Source of the DNA: Devosia sp.
Lineage (GTDB): Bacteria > Pseudomonadota > Alphaproteobacteria > Rhizobiales > Devosiaceae
NCBI RefSeq assembly: GCF_017744655.1
Contig: NZ_JAGIAW010000001.1
Span: forward strand, 992,001-1,056,000
Length of the DNA: 64,000 nt
Direction: 5' to 3'
Position numbers and translations under genes: made by a program. A model generated the notes under the pieces. It was not told the origin of the DNA. It ran no database searches and worked only from the letters and a program-made list of their open reading frames with translations. Of the stretch, positions 22,879-33,363 are shown one piece after another (within the stretch, counting starts at the first letter, position 1; each line of letters opens with the position of its first letter).

Positions 22879-24186
22879 CTACTCCGCAGCGATCGACGGA
22901 ACCGCGCCGTCGCTGGTGGAAGAATAAGTGTACTGGTCGATCCGCGCCTCGATGACGTCACGGAAGTTGCGGATCAGGCCCTGGATCGGCCAGGCGGCCG
23001 CGTCGCCCAGGGCGCAGATGGTGTGACCTTCGATCTGCTTGGTCACCGAGAACAGCATGTCGATTTCGCGCTTCTGGGCGCGGCCTTCGACCATGCGCTC
23101 CATGACGCGCATCATCCAGCCGGTGCCTTCGCGGCACGGCGTGCACTGGCCGCAGCTCTCGTGCTTGAAGAAAGCAGCGATGCGCCAGATGGCCCGGATG
23201 ATGTCGGTCGACTTGTCCATGATGATCATGCCGCCGGTGCCGAAGGAGGACTTCTTCTCGCGCATGCCGTCGAAGTCCATGATGGCGTCCATCATGTCTT
23301 CGCCGCGCACGACGGGGCACGAGGCGCCACCCGGAATGACGGCAAGGAGATTGTCCCAGCCGCCACGGATGCCGCCGCAGTGCTTTTCGATGATGTCCTT
23401 GAAGCTTTCGCCCAAGGCTTCCTCGAAGGTCGCCGGCTTGTTCACATGGCCCGAGACCATGAACAGCTTGGTGCCGACATTGTTCGGACGGCCGATGGAG
23501 GAGAACCAGGCGCCGGAGCGACGCAGGATTTCCGGGACGACGGCGATCGACTCGACGTTGTTGACGGTGGTCGGGTTGCCATAGACGCCCATGCCGGCCG
23601 GGAACGGCGGCTTGAGACGCGGCTGGCCCTTCTTGCCTTCAAGCGATTCCATCAGCGCGGTTTCTTCGCCGCAGATGTAAGCGCCAGCGCCGTGATGTAC
23701 GATGATGTCCAGATCCCAGCCGTGGATATTGTCCTTGCCGATCAGCTTGGCGTCGTAGGCTTCCTGAACGGCTTCCTCGAGGCGCTGACGTTCGCGGATG
23801 AACTCACCGCGGACATAGATGAAGGCCAGGTGCGCATCCATGGCGCGCGAGGCGATCAGGCAGCCTTCGATCAGATGGTGCGGATCGTGACGCAGGATTT
23901 CGCGGTCCTTGCACGTGCCGGGCTCGGATTCGTCAGCGTTCACAAGCAGGTAATGCGGACGGCCATCGCTGACCTTGGGCATGAAGCTCCACTTGAGACC
24001 AGTGGGGAAGCCTGCGCCGCCGCGGCCACGCAGACCCGAACCCTTGACCTCGTTGGTAATCCAATCGCGGCCCTGATCGAGAAATTCCTTCGTACCAACC
24101 CAGGAGCCACGCGCACGCGCGCCTTCGAGGCGCCAGTCGTGCTGGCCGTAGAGGTTGGTAAAAATGCGGTCTTTATCAGCGAGCAT
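22879..24186 (-). CDS. nuoF: NADH-quinone oxidoreductase subunit F
   Basis: [29 protein letters not shown]. Confidence 0.97.
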   Translation of the reverse strand: MLADKDRIFTNLYGQHDWRLEGARARGSWVGTKEFLDQGRDWITNEVKGSGLRGRGGAGFPTGLKWSFMPKVSDGRPHYLLVNADESEPGTCKDREILRHDPHHLIEGCLIASRAMDAHLAFIYVRGEFIRERQRLEEAVQEAYDAKLIGKDNIHGWDLDIIVHHGAGAYICGEETALMESLEGKKGQPRLKPPFPAGMGVYGNPTTVNNVESIAVVPEILRRSGAWFSSIGRPNNVGTKLFMVSGHVNKPATFEEALGESFKDIIEKHCGGIRGGWDNLLAVIPGGASCPVVRGEDMMDAIMDFDGMREKKSSFGTGGMIIMDKSTDIIRAIWRIAAFFKHESCGQCTPCREGTGWMMRVMERMVEGRAQKREIDMLFSVTKQIEGHTICALGDAAAWPIQGLIRNFRDVIEARIDQYTYSSTSDGAVPSIAAE

Positions 24187-25541
24187 TAGCGCGGGTCCTT
24201 CCCGAACACCTTGCGATATTCCTCAACCCCGCCGCGGGCGAGGACTTCGGCCTGTTGCAGCCAGTTGTCACGCGCAACGCGACCCTTGAAGTTGAGGCTC
24301 GATTCCAGCGCCGTGATCTGTTCCGGCGTCATCGCAGCGACCTGGCTCCACTTGGTGATGCCAACTGCGTTGAGCTTGCCTTCGAGAACCGGACCGACGC
24401 CCGAGATCAGTTTCAGATCGTCGGCAGGGCCTTCCTGCTTCTGGAACAGCGGGGTGGGTCCGCCAGTCTCGGCAGTCGGGCTTAGGCCTTCGGCCGGCGC
24501 GGCAACGATCTTCTTGGTCGACTTCTTCACCGAAGTCGCGGCGGCTTCGCCAGCTGGGGCTTCAGCAGTCTTCTTGCCGGGAGCCTTGCCGCCATCAATC
24601 TTGGCAGCATCGGATTCAGCGCCCGTTGCGTTCGGGCGCATTTCCTTGTTCGGCTCTCCATTGGCCTTGGCAGAGGCGTTAGCAGCCTTGCGCTCGCCTT
24701 CGGCCTTGGCCTCGGAAACCTTGGCTTCCTTGGGTGTACCCTTGAGGGCGGGAGCGGATTCTTCCGAGACGTCCTTGGGCTTGGCGGCCGTGGTCGGTTC
24801 GGGAGCCTTCGCAGCCGGAGCCGGTGCAGCGGCGGCAGGAGCCGGAGCGGCGGGCGCAGGCGCACCGGCAGCCGCCGGTGCTGAACCCTCCGGCGGCGGG
24901 GGCGGCACGAACTTTTCGCGCTTGGCCGTCGGCGTTTCGAGCAGGGTCGTCTGACCACCTTCGGCGGCGGCGTTCAGGCGCTCTATCTGAGTGCCCGGCT
25001 TGATGGTGTCGCCTTTGCCGGCCTGGAACGCGTCGATGATTTCTTCGAGGCGACCGGCGGTGAGGTCTTCATAGGTGTCGTGGTAGATGGTGACCATCGG
25101 TGCGTTGACGCAGGCGCCAGCGCATTCCACTTCTTCCCACGAGAGCGTGCCATCTTCGTTGAGATGGTGCGGATCGTGATGGATCTTGCTCTTGCAGACC
25201 TCGATCAACTCCCCTGCCCCGCGCAGCATGCACGGGGTGGTGCCGCAGACCTGAACGTGGGCACGCGTGCCGACGGGCTGAAGCTGAAACTGGGTGTAGA
25301 AGGTCGCGACTTCGAGCACGCGGATATAGGCCATGCCGAGCATCTCGGCGACCTTTTCAATGGTCGCGCGGGAAACCCAGCCGTCCTGATCCTGCGCACG
25401 CATGAGCAGCGGAATGACAGCAGACTGCTGACGGCCAGCCGGATAAAGCGCTATGCGCTTTTCGGCCCATGCAGCATTAGCATCATTGAAGGCGAAACTT
25501 GCCGGCTGAACCGACTCGTCTGCAAGGCGTCGCACGGACAT
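24186..25541 (-). CDS. nuoE: NADH-quinone oxidoreductase subunit E with Ala/Pro-rich linker and C-terminal HhH-like domain
   Basis: Thioredoxin-like 2Fe-2S domain (CGTTPC...CAGAC), then PAP/KA-rich linker, then [30 protein letters not shown]. Confidence 0.93.
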   Translation of the reverse strand: MSVRRLADESVQPASFAFNDANAAWAEKRIALYPAGRQQSAVIPLLMRAQDQDGWVSRATIEKVAEMLGMAYIRVLEVATFYTQFQLQPVGTRAHVQVCGTTPCMLRGAGELIEVCKSKIHHDPHHLNEDGTLSWEEVECAGACVNAPMVTIYHDTYEDLTAGRLEEIIDAFQAGKGDTIKPGTQIERLNAAAEGGQTTLLETPTAKREKFVPPPPPEGSAPAAAGAPAPAAPAPAAAAPAPAAKAPEPTTAAKPKDVSEESAPALKGTPKEAKVSEAKAEGERKAANASAKANGEPNKEMRPNATGAESDAAKIDGGKAPGKKTAEAPAGEAAATSVKKSTKKIVAAPAEGLSPTAETGGPTPLFQKQEGPADDLKLISGVGPVLEGKLNAVGITKWSQVAAMTPEQITALESSLNFKGRVARDNWLQQAEVLARGGVEEYRKVFGKDPR

Positions 25542-26731
25542 CAGCGATCAACCTCTCCGAACACAATATCAATCGAACCCAGGATCGCGGTTACGTCTGC
25601 CAGCATGTGGCCGCGGCAGAGCCAGTCCATGGCGCTCAGATGGGCAAAGCCCGGAGCACGGATATGGCAGCGATAGGGCTTGTTGGTGCCATCGGACACC
25701 AGATAGACGCCGAATTCACCCTTGGGCGCTTCGACGGCGGCGTAAATTTCGCCGGCGGGCACCTTGTAGCCTTCGGTGTAGAGTTTGAAGTGATGGATCA
25801 GGGCTTCCATCGACTGCTTCATCTCACCGCGCTTGGGCGGAACAACCTTGCCGTCGACCGAGGACACAGGGCCCTTGCCTTCCGGCGCGTTCAGCTTTTC
25901 GACGCACTGCTTCATGATCGAATTGGCCTGCCGCATTTCTTCCATACGGACGAGGTAACGATCGTAGCAATCGCCATTGGCGCCGGTCGGGATATCGAAA
26001 TCCATCTCGGCATAGGCGTCATAGGGCTGGGCCTTGCGCAGATCCCAGGCGGCGCCCGAAGCGCGAACCATGACGCCGGAGAAGCCCCTGCCCCATGCTT
26101 CTTCGAGCGGGACAATGCCGATATCGACGCCGCGCTGCTTGAAGATGCGGTTTTCCGTAAGAAGTGTGTCGATGTCGGCGAGCGCTGCGGGGAATTCCTC
26201 GCAGAAGGTGCCGATATCGTCGACGAGCGCCTGCGGCAGGTCCTGATGGACGCCACCGGGACGGAAATAGGCTGCGTGCATGCGGGCGCCGGAAGCGCGC
26301 TCATAGAATACCATGAGCTTTTCGCGCTGCTCGAAACCCCAAAGCGGCGGGGTCAGCGCGCCGATGTCCATGGCCTGAGTTGTCACGTTCATCAGGTGAG
26401 CGAGCAAGCGACCGATTTCGGCGTAGAGCACGCGGATCAGCTGGCCACGACGGGGCACTTCGATGCCGAGCATCCGCTCGACGGCCAGGGCAAAGGCATG
26501 CTCCTGGTTCATCGGGGCCACGTAGTCGAGGCGGTCGAAATAGGGAACCGCCTGCAGGTAGGTCTTGTATTCGATCAGCTTTTCGGTGCCGCGGTGCAGC
26601 AAGCCAACGTGCGGATCGACACGTTCAACGAGCTCGCCATCGAGCTCGAGGATCATGCGCAGCACGCCGTGGGCCGAGGGGTGAACCGGGCCGAAGTTGA
26701 TCGTGAAATTGCGGACGTCGACTTCAGACAT
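25541..26731 (-). CDS. nuoD: NADH-quinone oxidoreductase subunit D
   Basis: [22 protein letters not shown]. Confidence 0.97.
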   Translation of the reverse strand: MSEVDVRNFTINFGPVHPSAHGVLRMILELDGELVERVDPHVGLLHRGTEKLIEYKTYLQAVPYFDRLDYVAPMNQEHAFALAVERMLGIEVPRRGQLIRVLYAEIGRLLAHLMNVTTQAMDIGALTPPLWGFEQREKLMVFYERASGARMHAAYFRPGGVHQDLPQALVDDIGTFCEEFPAALADIDTLLTENRIFKQRGVDIGIVPLEEAWGRGFSGVMVRASGAAWDLRKAQPYDAYAEMDFDIPTGANGDCYDRYLVRMEEMRQANSIMKQCVEKLNAPEGKGPVSSVDGKVVPPKRGEMKQSMEALIHHFKLYTEGYKVPAGEIYAAVEAPKGEFGVYLVSDGTNKPYRCHIRAPGFAHLSAMDWLCRGHMLADVTAILGSIDIVFGEVDR

Positions 26732-27369
26732 CAGTTCTTCGCCTTCTCGTCACCGGGCAGCACGTAATCCGTACCTTCCCAGGGTGACAAATAATCGAAC
26801 GAGCGGAATTCCTGGGCCAGGGCGACCGGCTCATAGACCACGCGGCGGCGCTCTTCGTCGTAGCGCACTTCCACAAAGCCGGTGAGCGGGAAGTCCTTGC
26901 GCAGCGGATGGCCGTCAAAACCATAATCCGTGAGGATGCGGCGCAGGTCGGGGTGGCCCGAGAACAGCACGCCGTAGAGATCATAGGTTTCGCGCTCAAA
27001 CCAGTCGGCACCGGCGAAGACGCCGGTGATCGATGGAACGGGCGTTGCCTCATCGGCCTGCACCTTGACGCGGATGCGCTGGTTCAGATGCGGGCTGAGA
27101 AAGTGGTAGACCACGTCGAAGCGGAATTCGCGGGCTGGGTAATCGGCACCGCAGACATCAACGAAGGAGATGAAACGGCATTTCGTGTCGTCACGGAGGA
27201 AAGTGACGACGTCGACGATGGAATCGCGATTGGCGGTGATGGTGAGATCGCCGAAGGCGGTCTCGAAGCCGGTAACGGCCTCGCCGAGAGAAGCCACGAT
27301 GTGTTCGCCAAGAGCGACCAGAGGGTGAACTTCGATGACGGGCTCGACGGTTTCAACAGTATCGGTCAT
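26731..27369 (-). CDS. nuoC: NADH-quinone oxidoreductase subunit C
   Basis: [38 protein letters not shown]. Confidence 0.97.
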   Translation of the reverse strand: MTDTVETVEPVIEVHPLVALGEHIVASLGEAVTGFETAFGDLTITANRDSIVDVVTFLRDDTKCRFISFVDVCGADYPAREFRFDVVYHFLSPHLNQRIRVKVQADEATPVPSITGVFAGADWFERETYDLYGVLFSGHPDLRRILTDYGFDGHPLRKDFPLTGFVEVRYDEERRRVVYEPVALAQEFRSFDYLSPWEGTDYVLPGDEKAKN

Positions 27370-27378
27370 GGCCCGGCC

Positions 27379-27960
27379 CTATCGCTCGATCGTGCCGTCG
27401 CGGCGAATCTTCTTCTGCAGCAGGAGAATGCCGTAAAGAAGCGCCTCGGCGGTCGGAGGGCAGCCAGGGACATAGACATCCACGGGCAGGATGCGATCGC
27501 AGCCGCGCACCACCGAATAGGAATAGTGATAGTAGCCGCCGCCATTAGCGCAGGAGCCCATGGAGATAACGTAGCGCGGCTCGGGCATCTGGTCGTAGAC
27601 CTTGCGCAGAGCGGGCGCCATCTTGTTGGTTAGCGTGCCGGCGACGATGAGAACGTCGGACTGGCGCGGCGAAGCGCGCGGTGCGGTGCCGAAACGTTCG
27701 ATGTCGTAGCGCGGCATCGACATTTGCATCATTTCAACGGCGCAGCAGGCGAGACCAGTCTGCATCCACATCAGCGAGCCGGTACGGGCCCAGGTGATGA
27801 GCTGCGACACGGTGGTGACGAGGAAGCCCTTGTCGGCCAGCTCGTTGTTCACGCCGACGAAAAACGGATCTTCGGCGCCGAAGGGCTTGCCGGTTGCCGG
27901 ATCGAGAGCACCGGTGGGCGGATTGCTCACCAGCGTCGCGTTGGAGGGGCTCAATCCCAT
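27379..27960 (-). CDS. nuoB: NADH-quinone oxidoreductase subunit B
   Basis: [23 protein letters not shown]; start chosen by AAAGGAG RBS upstream of ATG at 27960. Confidence 0.96.
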   Translation of the reverse strand: MGLSPSNATLVSNPPTGALDPATGKPFGAEDPFFVGVNNELADKGFLVTTVSQLITWARTGSLMWMQTGLACCAVEMMQMSMPRYDIERFGTAPRASPRQSDVLIVAGTLTNKMAPALRKVYDQMPEPRYVISMGSCANGGGYYHYSYSVVRGCDRILPVDVYVPGCPPTAEALLYGILLLQKKIRRDGTIER

Positions 27961-28316
27961 TCCAGAGCTCCTTTGCGCCATTCATAAATAAAGCCGACGG
28001 TCAGCACACCGAGGAAGACCATGACGGACCAGAAGCCGAACCAACCGATGTCGTGGAAAGCCACGGCCCAGGGAAACAGGAACGCCACTTCAAGGTCGAA
28101 GATGATGAAGAGAATCGACACCAGATAGAATCGGACGTCGACCTTCATGCGCGCGTCGTCGAAGGCATCGAAGCCAGCTTCGAATGCGGACAGCTTTTCA
28201 GGATCGGGCTTGCGGAAAGCGACAAGGAATGGCGCGACCAAAAGCGCGCCACCGATGACGGCAGCAAGTCCGATAAAGAGAAGGATTGGCAGGTAATTGC
28301 TGAGCAAGTCAGTCAT
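27951..28316 (-). CDS. nuoA: NADH-quinone oxidoreductase subunit A
   Basis: [28 protein letters not shown]. Confidence 0.97.
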   Translation of the reverse strand: MTDLLSNYLPILLFIGLAAVIGGALLVAPFLVAFRKPDPEKLSAFEAGFDAFDDARMKVDVRFYLVSILFIIFDLEVAFLFPWAVAFHDIGWFGFWSVMVFLGVLTVGFIYEWRKGALEWD

Positions 28317-28605
28317 GCGGCAGCCTAAGGTTCGAGCCGGTCGGAGGGGTCCCGGCGATCCGCGAGGCGAGCAAGCAATTGGGGCGAGCCGACCACCGCG
28401 TCAGTTGATGGCTAGGGCTTAGACCTTCCCCTAAATGGTTTCAAGGGAAAGAAAATATGACCTGAAAAATCATATATCTAAGCCGCATGGCTGAGAAAGC
28501 TTATGACTTTGAAGACGTGAGTTTGACGTAAATATTGGCGTGTGCAACGCGAATTTTGAAATGTGGCAAAGCGCAATTGGCGCTCAACAAGTCCCGAATA
28601 AACGA

Positions 28606-28634
28606 AAACGGCGAGTCGATACCGACTCGCCGTT
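28606..28634 (-). terminator. Intrinsic terminator hairpin after porin-like gene 1
   Basis: AACGGCGAGTCGGTATCGACTCGCCGTT. Confidence 0.75.
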
Positions 28635-28676
28635 CGCAAGACTAGAGGATGGCGAGACTAGCCCGCCAGCCGATTC

Positions 28677-29252
28677 TTAGAAGTGGTAGAAGACGCCGAC
28701 AGTTGCCTTGGCAGCTTCGAAGAACTGGTCGCCGGCAGCGTTGGAGAAGTCACCCTGGCCGACGACTTCACCGCGGACGGTGATCGCATCGGTAACAGCG
28801 AATTCAACACCAGCACCAAGCTGGTACACGCCTTCCGAACCGCCACCGACGGTCGAAACGCCAACGCCACCGATGGCATAAACGAGAGCAGCGTCAGTCA
28901 CGACAGCACCAGCGCGCAGGTTGGCGAAGAATTCGCCGCCCGAGTTGACGCTATTCCAGGTGTAGTCGCCGGTGACTTCAACGCCGAGCAGGAACGGATC
29001 GACGGGGATGAAGTTCACGCCGACGGCAGCACCGATGACGCCATAGGTGGAGCTCAGGGTGTGGTTAGTGTAGGCATTGGTGCCAGTCCACTGACCACCG
29101 GCGCGAGCACCGATGTAGAGGCCTTCCCAATCAAAACCAGCAGCTTGGTAGATCGGCTGCGGAGTGGTCGGGATGATCAGGTCCGCTGCCGAAGCGGCGG
29201 CGGTACCAAGAGCGGCGATCGACACGCCAATAAGCAGAGAACGAACAGACAT
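28677..29252 (-). CDS. Outer membrane beta-barrel protein (Omp25/Omp31-like), paralog 1
   Basis: Signal peptide ...AAASAADLIIP; FDWEGLYIGARAGGQW; C-terminal aromatic ...GVFYHF. Confidence 0.8.
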   Translation of the reverse strand: MSVRSLLIGVSIAALGTAAASAADLIIPTTPQPIYQAAGFDWEGLYIGARAGGQWTGTNAYTNHTLSSTYGVIGAAVGVNFIPVDPFLLGVEVTGDYTWNSVNSGGEFFANLRAGAVVTDAALVYAIGGVGVSTVGGGSEGVYQLGAGVEFAVTDAITVRGEVVGQGDFSNAAGDQFFEAAKATVGVFYHF

Positions 29253-29424
29253 TTTAAGCCCTCGAAGATTACGGTGATAACTTCCCATAACCTGACAGAG
29301 CCGTGAGCCCCCCGCAATGGGCTTGGCCATCACATCGCCCAAAACGTGTCCGCTTTTCGACAAGTGTAGCCAATCGACAACACAAGAATTCAGTTCTGTT
29401 AAAGCATTGGTAATAAACGCAAAC

Positions 29425-29447
29425 GGCGAACCGGAAACCGGTTCGCC
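29425..29447 (-). terminator. Intrinsic terminator-like hairpin after paralog 2
   Basis: GGCGAACCGG-AAA-CCGGTTCGCC. Confidence 0.65.
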
Positions 29448-29504
29448 GCCTGGGTTTGCAAGACTTGTTCCGCAGCGACCCTAGCCGCAGCGAAAAATAA
29501 TGTC

Positions 29505-30080
29505 TTAGAAGTGGTAGAAGACACCAACGGTTGCCTTGGCCGACTCAAAGAACTGGTCGCCAGCAGCATTGGAGAAATCACCCTGGCCAACGAGTTCACC
29601 GCGGACGGTGATCGCATCGGTCACAGCAACTTCAACGCCGCCACCAAGCTGGTAGACGGATTCAGTGGTGTTGTTGTTGGTGTTCACGCCAACGCCACCC
29701 AGAGCATAGACGAGCACGGAGTCGGTGACGACAGCGCCAGCACGGAGGTTGGCGAAGAATTCACCCGACGAGGTGTTGTTTGCCCAGAGCCAGTCACCGG
29801 TGACTTCAGCACCGATCAGGAACGGGTCGACCGGGATGAAGTTCACGCCGACAGCAGCACCAACGACACCGTAGGTGGTGTTGACGGTGGAGTTTGCGTA
29901 GGCGTTCGAACCAGTCCACTGGCCGCCAGCGCGGACACCAGCGTAGAGGCCGGACCAATCGAAGCCAGCAGCTTCGTAGATCGGCTGCGGGGTGGTCGGG
30001 ATGATCAGGTCAGCAGCCTGAGCGCCACCAACCATGAGTGCAGCGGCAGCAACGCCGAGCGAGAGAGAACGTACAAACAT
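29505..30080 (-). CDS. Outer membrane beta-barrel protein, paralog 2
   Basis: Highly similar to paralog 1 (ADLIIPTTPQPIY.AAGFDW, GEFFANLRAGAVVTD, AVTDAITVRGE). Confidence 0.8.
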   Translation of the reverse strand: MFVRSLSLGVAAAALMVGGAQAADLIIPTTPQPIYEAAGFDWSGLYAGVRAGGQWTGSNAYANSTVNTTYGVVGAAVGVNFIPVDPFLIGAEVTGDWLWANNTSSGEFFANLRAGAVVTDSVLVYALGGVGVNTNNNTTESVYQLGGGVEVAVTDAITVRGELVGQGDFSNAAGDQFFESAKATVGVFYHF

Positions 30081-30348
30081 ATCTTGCACTCCCATAGAGT
30101 TAACCGTAGTCGACCGGACTAATGACTCAAGGGAGAAAAAGAGGCAACCCCGCGCCAACACATATTGGGCGGTGGGGATAAGTTTTCATGACCAAATCGA
30201 GCGAGTGTTGCCTTTAGGCCGCGGAATTGGTCCAGTTTGATACAAATTGACGCATTCAGCCTTGGTTTGGCGTCCCAAATTGTGATCGGACGCCAGCCCA
30301 AATATGGCTGTTGAAGGGCACGCTGCCACATTGTTGCCCGAAATGCAA

Positions 30349-30379
30349 ATGGCCCCGCAACAATTGCGGGGCCATTTTT
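30349..30379. terminator. Strong terminator-like hairpin (best T-tail on +)
   Basis: ATGGCCCCGCAA-caa-TTGCGGGGCCAT-TTTTA. Confidence 0.65.
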
Positions 30380-30434
30380 AGAGATTCGATAGGATTCGGC
30401 GATTCCAACGTCGAATCGAGACGCGGTAAATGGC

Positions 30435-30983
30435 CTAGAAGTGGAAAGCGGCGCCGACCGTGAACTGGTCCTTGGAATTGCCGCCGTTGAGCGGGAAGCC
30501 GTGGAGATATTGGGCACGGACCGAGACATTGTCGGTGACGGCCAGTTCGACGCCGCCACCAAGCAAGGCGTCATCTTCTTCCGGCACACCGAGATCGATG
30601 CCGTAGCCGCCGGCCGCATAGACGACGACATTGTCGGAAACGACGAGACCAGCACGACCAAGAATCTGGCCATAGCTGGTATTGGTGTTGCCCCCGGTAA
30701 TCCCCTGCACGGCGACTTCGGCACCGAGGAGATAGAAGTCGAACTGAGCGTTCACACCGGCCATGACGCCGCCGCCATATTGCATGCCGCTAACCGACCC
30801 GTTCTGGATGCCGCCGTAGACACCGGCATAGAAGCCGTTCCAGTCAAAACCGGCAGCCTCCTCGTAAACGGGCAAGGCCGCCGGTGTGCTCGTGGGCACG
30901 GTAATCAGATCGGCAGCGAAGGCCGAACCCGACATCAGGACGGTGGCAAGTGTTGCCAGGGCGATCTTGTGAGATGAGCGCAT
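30435..30983 (-). CDS. Outer membrane beta-barrel protein, divergent paralog 3
   Basis: MRSSHKIALATLATVLMSGSAFAADLITVP; FDWNGFYAGVYGG; C-terminal FHF. Confidence 0.75.
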   Translation of the reverse strand: MRSSHKIALATLATVLMSGSAFAADLITVPTSTPAALPVYEEAAGFDWNGFYAGVYGGIQNGSVSGMQYGGGVMAGVNAQFDFYLLGAEVAVQGITGGNTNTSYGQILGRAGLVVSDNVVVYAAGGYGIDLGVPEEDDALLGGGVELAVTDNVSVRAQYLHGFPLNGGNSKDQFTVGAAFHF

Positions 30984-31203
30984 CGCGTTTCTCCTTAGCA
31001 CTACAACCAGCAGATAGGCGGAAAACGGAAGAATGATCCGCCCGTTCCCCTGCCAGTTTTCCTTGGCCGCCCGGCGATGCAGATGCGCAACACCTCTGTC
31101 TTGCGGCCGGGAGCGAAGTTCGTTGCGCAATCCGGCCACAAGCCGTCCATTGGGCGGCCAAAACAAGGCACCGCGCCGCCGTTGCATTGAGGGCACACCG
31201 CGA

Positions 31204-31935
31204 TCAGGCGGCGGGTAGCTCTCCGACCAATACCGGCTCGGCGCGATAGACATCCGGGAACAGCGCCGCCAGGGCCGCAATCTTGGGAAGATCGTTCCGC
31301 ACGATATAGGGCCAAGTCGGGTTCAGGGTCAGGAAATCCTGATGGTACTGTTCTGCAGGATAGAAAGCCTCAAAAGGCTCGAGTGTAGTGACGATCGGGC
31401 CGGGGAAGAGTTTTGCGGCTTCGAGCTGGGCGATATAAGCCTTGGCGATCTCGGCCTGCTGGTCATTCACCGGGAAAATCGTCGAGCGATATTGCGTGCC
31501 GCGGTCCGGGCCCTGGAAATTAAGCTGGGTCGGATTGTGGGCGACGGAGAAGAAAATCTGTAGCAGTTTGCCGAAGGTGACGACCGAGGGGTTGTAGGTG
31601 ACTTCCACGGTTTCGGCGTGGCCCGTGTCGCCGCGCGTTGTTTGGTCATAGGTTGCCGTTTCGGCCGAGCCGCCGGCATAGCCCGACACCGCATTGGTGA
31701 CACCCTTCACGCGCTGGAATACGCCTTGCACGCCCCAGAAGCACCCGCCAGCAAAGACGGCGACGGCCGATGTGCCTGCTTCATCAAGATCCCTATCGGG
31801 CGCGGGAATGACCACCGGCTCTTCCTGCGCGAAGACCGAGCCCGGCCTCGCAACAAAGCCGAGGACGGAGACTGCAGCCAATCCGCCGAGCAGACTGCGA
31901 CGCGAAAACGCAAAATCGGGAAAACGTGGCGACAT
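31204..31935 (-). CDS. msrA: Peptide-methionine (S)-S-oxide reductase MsrA with Tat-like signal
   Basis: AGGCFWGVQGVFQRVKGV, GYAGG; N-terminal SRRSLLGGLAAVSVLGFVA. Confidence 0.9.
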   Translation of the reverse strand: MSPRFPDFAFSRRSLLGGLAAVSVLGFVARPGSVFAQEEPVVIPAPDRDLDEAGTSAVAVFAGGCFWGVQGVFQRVKGVTNAVSGYAGGSAETATYDQTTRGDTGHAETVEVTYNPSVVTFGKLLQIFFSVAHNPTQLNFQGPDRGTQYRSTIFPVNDQQAEIAKAYIAQLEAAKLFPGPIVTTLEPFEAFYPAEQYHQDFLTLNPTWPYIVRNDLPKIAALAALFPDVYRAEPVLVGELPAA

Positions 31936-32065
31936 GGGGCACCTTCCTACTGGCCATATTACCAGCAGATACGGTGGCCGCATCCACTCCGTTACACACA
32001 AAGAAGAGAGCAAACAAAAAAGGCGCCCGATGGGCGCCGTATCATGCCACTCCTTTTAGAAAGGG

Positions 32066-32142
<77 letters not shown>

Positions 32143-32460
32143 ATCGGCGAACCGTGTGGCCCGCTGAACGTGACGCTGATGTACCCAGCGCCCCTCTCTA
32201 AGTCAAGCGCCCCTTTCCGCATCCGGCATAAAAACTTCACAGAGGCGACCGAGCCTGTGGAAAACTATTATGCTTCAAGCCACAAGGCGCGTTTTCTCAA
32301 GAGGAACGCGAGCTTGTACGCTCTCCGAGGGCATCGGCGAGAGCGTCTGTGGCTGAGATGGATAAGGTGTTGGGCTTTTGCCGGCAGCACTGAAGCCTGC
32401 GGCTGGTGATTTTCCGTTTCGTACGCTTCGGTCGAGCCGTAGTCGTCGGGAAACGAAAAA

Positions 32461-32536
32461 TGGTGGGCGATGACGGACTCGAACCGCCGACATTCTCGGT
32501 GTAAACGAGACGCTCTACCAACTGAGCTAATCGCCC
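32461..32536 (-). tRNA. tRNA-Val (TAC)
   Basis: GGGCGATTAGCTCAGTTGGTAGAGCGTCTCGTTTACACCGAGAA...TCGCCCACCA. Confidence 0.95.
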
Positions 32537-32715
32537 GTCCGACACAATGGTCTGGAACGGCGCTCTGATTAGGGCCCCTGCCCTTGCCCGTCAACAGGCA
32601 ATTTGCCGGTGGGCGCGCGGGGCTGTGGGAAGATAGGCTGGGCTTTCGCGCGCCGCCGGAGCAGCGGCACACTGAAGAACCGTAGCAGAGCGAGCAGAAA
32701 AATCACACGACCTTC

Positions 32716-32785
32716 GTCATTGCCGGGCCTGTCCCGGCAATCCATCTCGAGGAGACATGGACTACCGGGACAGGCCCGGTGCTGA
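32716..32785. repeat. REP/BIME-like palindrome
   Basis: GTCATTGCCGGGCCTGTCCCGGCAATCCAT opposed to ATGGACTACCGGGACAGGCCCGGTGCTGAC. Confidence 0.75.
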
Positions 32786-32847
32786 CGGCAGATCGGAGTT
32801 TTGGACGCCCGGACTTCCGGCTACCTCCCCCGCCCCCGCAAAAACAA

Positions 32848-32877
32848 AACGGCCCCAGCGAATGTTCGCGGGACCGT
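32848..32877 (-). terminator. Intrinsic terminator of HU gene
   Basis: ACGGTCCCGCGAACATTCGCTGGGGCCGTTTTG. Confidence 0.7.
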
Positions 32878-32904
32878 TTGTTTGAAGCGCTAAAAGCGGT
32901 GCTT

Positions 32905-33177
32905 TTAGTTGATCGCGTCCTTCAGGCCCTTGCCGGGCTTGAACTTGGCCTGATTGGAGGCCGGAATCTGGATCTCTGCGCCGGTGGCCGGGTTGCGGCC
33001 AGTCGATGCCTTGCGCTGCGACACGGCGAAGGTGCCGAAGCCAACGAGACGAACTTCGTCACCCGACTTCAGGGCGGCGGTGATTGCTTCGAACACTGCG
33101 TCAACCGCTTCAGCGGCCTGAGCCTTGGTGATCGTAGCCTTGTCGGCAACGACGCCAACCAGATCGTTCTTGTTCAT
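32905..33177 (-). CDS. hupB: HU family DNA-binding protein
   Basis: 90 aa; MNKNDLVGVVADKATITKAQAAEAVDAVF, GRNPATG. Confidence 0.95.
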   Translation of the reverse strand: MNKNDLVGVVADKATITKAQAAEAVDAVFEAITAALKSGDEVRLVGFGTFAVSQRKASTGRNPATGAEIQIPASNQAKFKPGKGLKDAIN

Positions 33178-33363
33178 TGCGTATCCTCACAGTGAATGCC
33201 CGCCCTCGCTGGCGAAGCTTGGTGGCGGCAACCCTTGGTCGATTCTAGCTGAAGCGCAAGTGTTTCCGCCGTTTTGGCGAGGTCGAACGGTACGGGAATG
33301 TTAATGGCCCGGAAATTCGGGGGCTACAAGGCCGAACTATCAGGTTTTCCGGCCTTTCCACCA

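Noticed and set aside
19653-22955. 1100-aa + strand ORF antisense to nuoH/nuoG
   Set aside because: Shadow ORF from GC-skewed codon use; the opposite strand encodes unmistakable NuoG/NuoH; no family features in the antisense product
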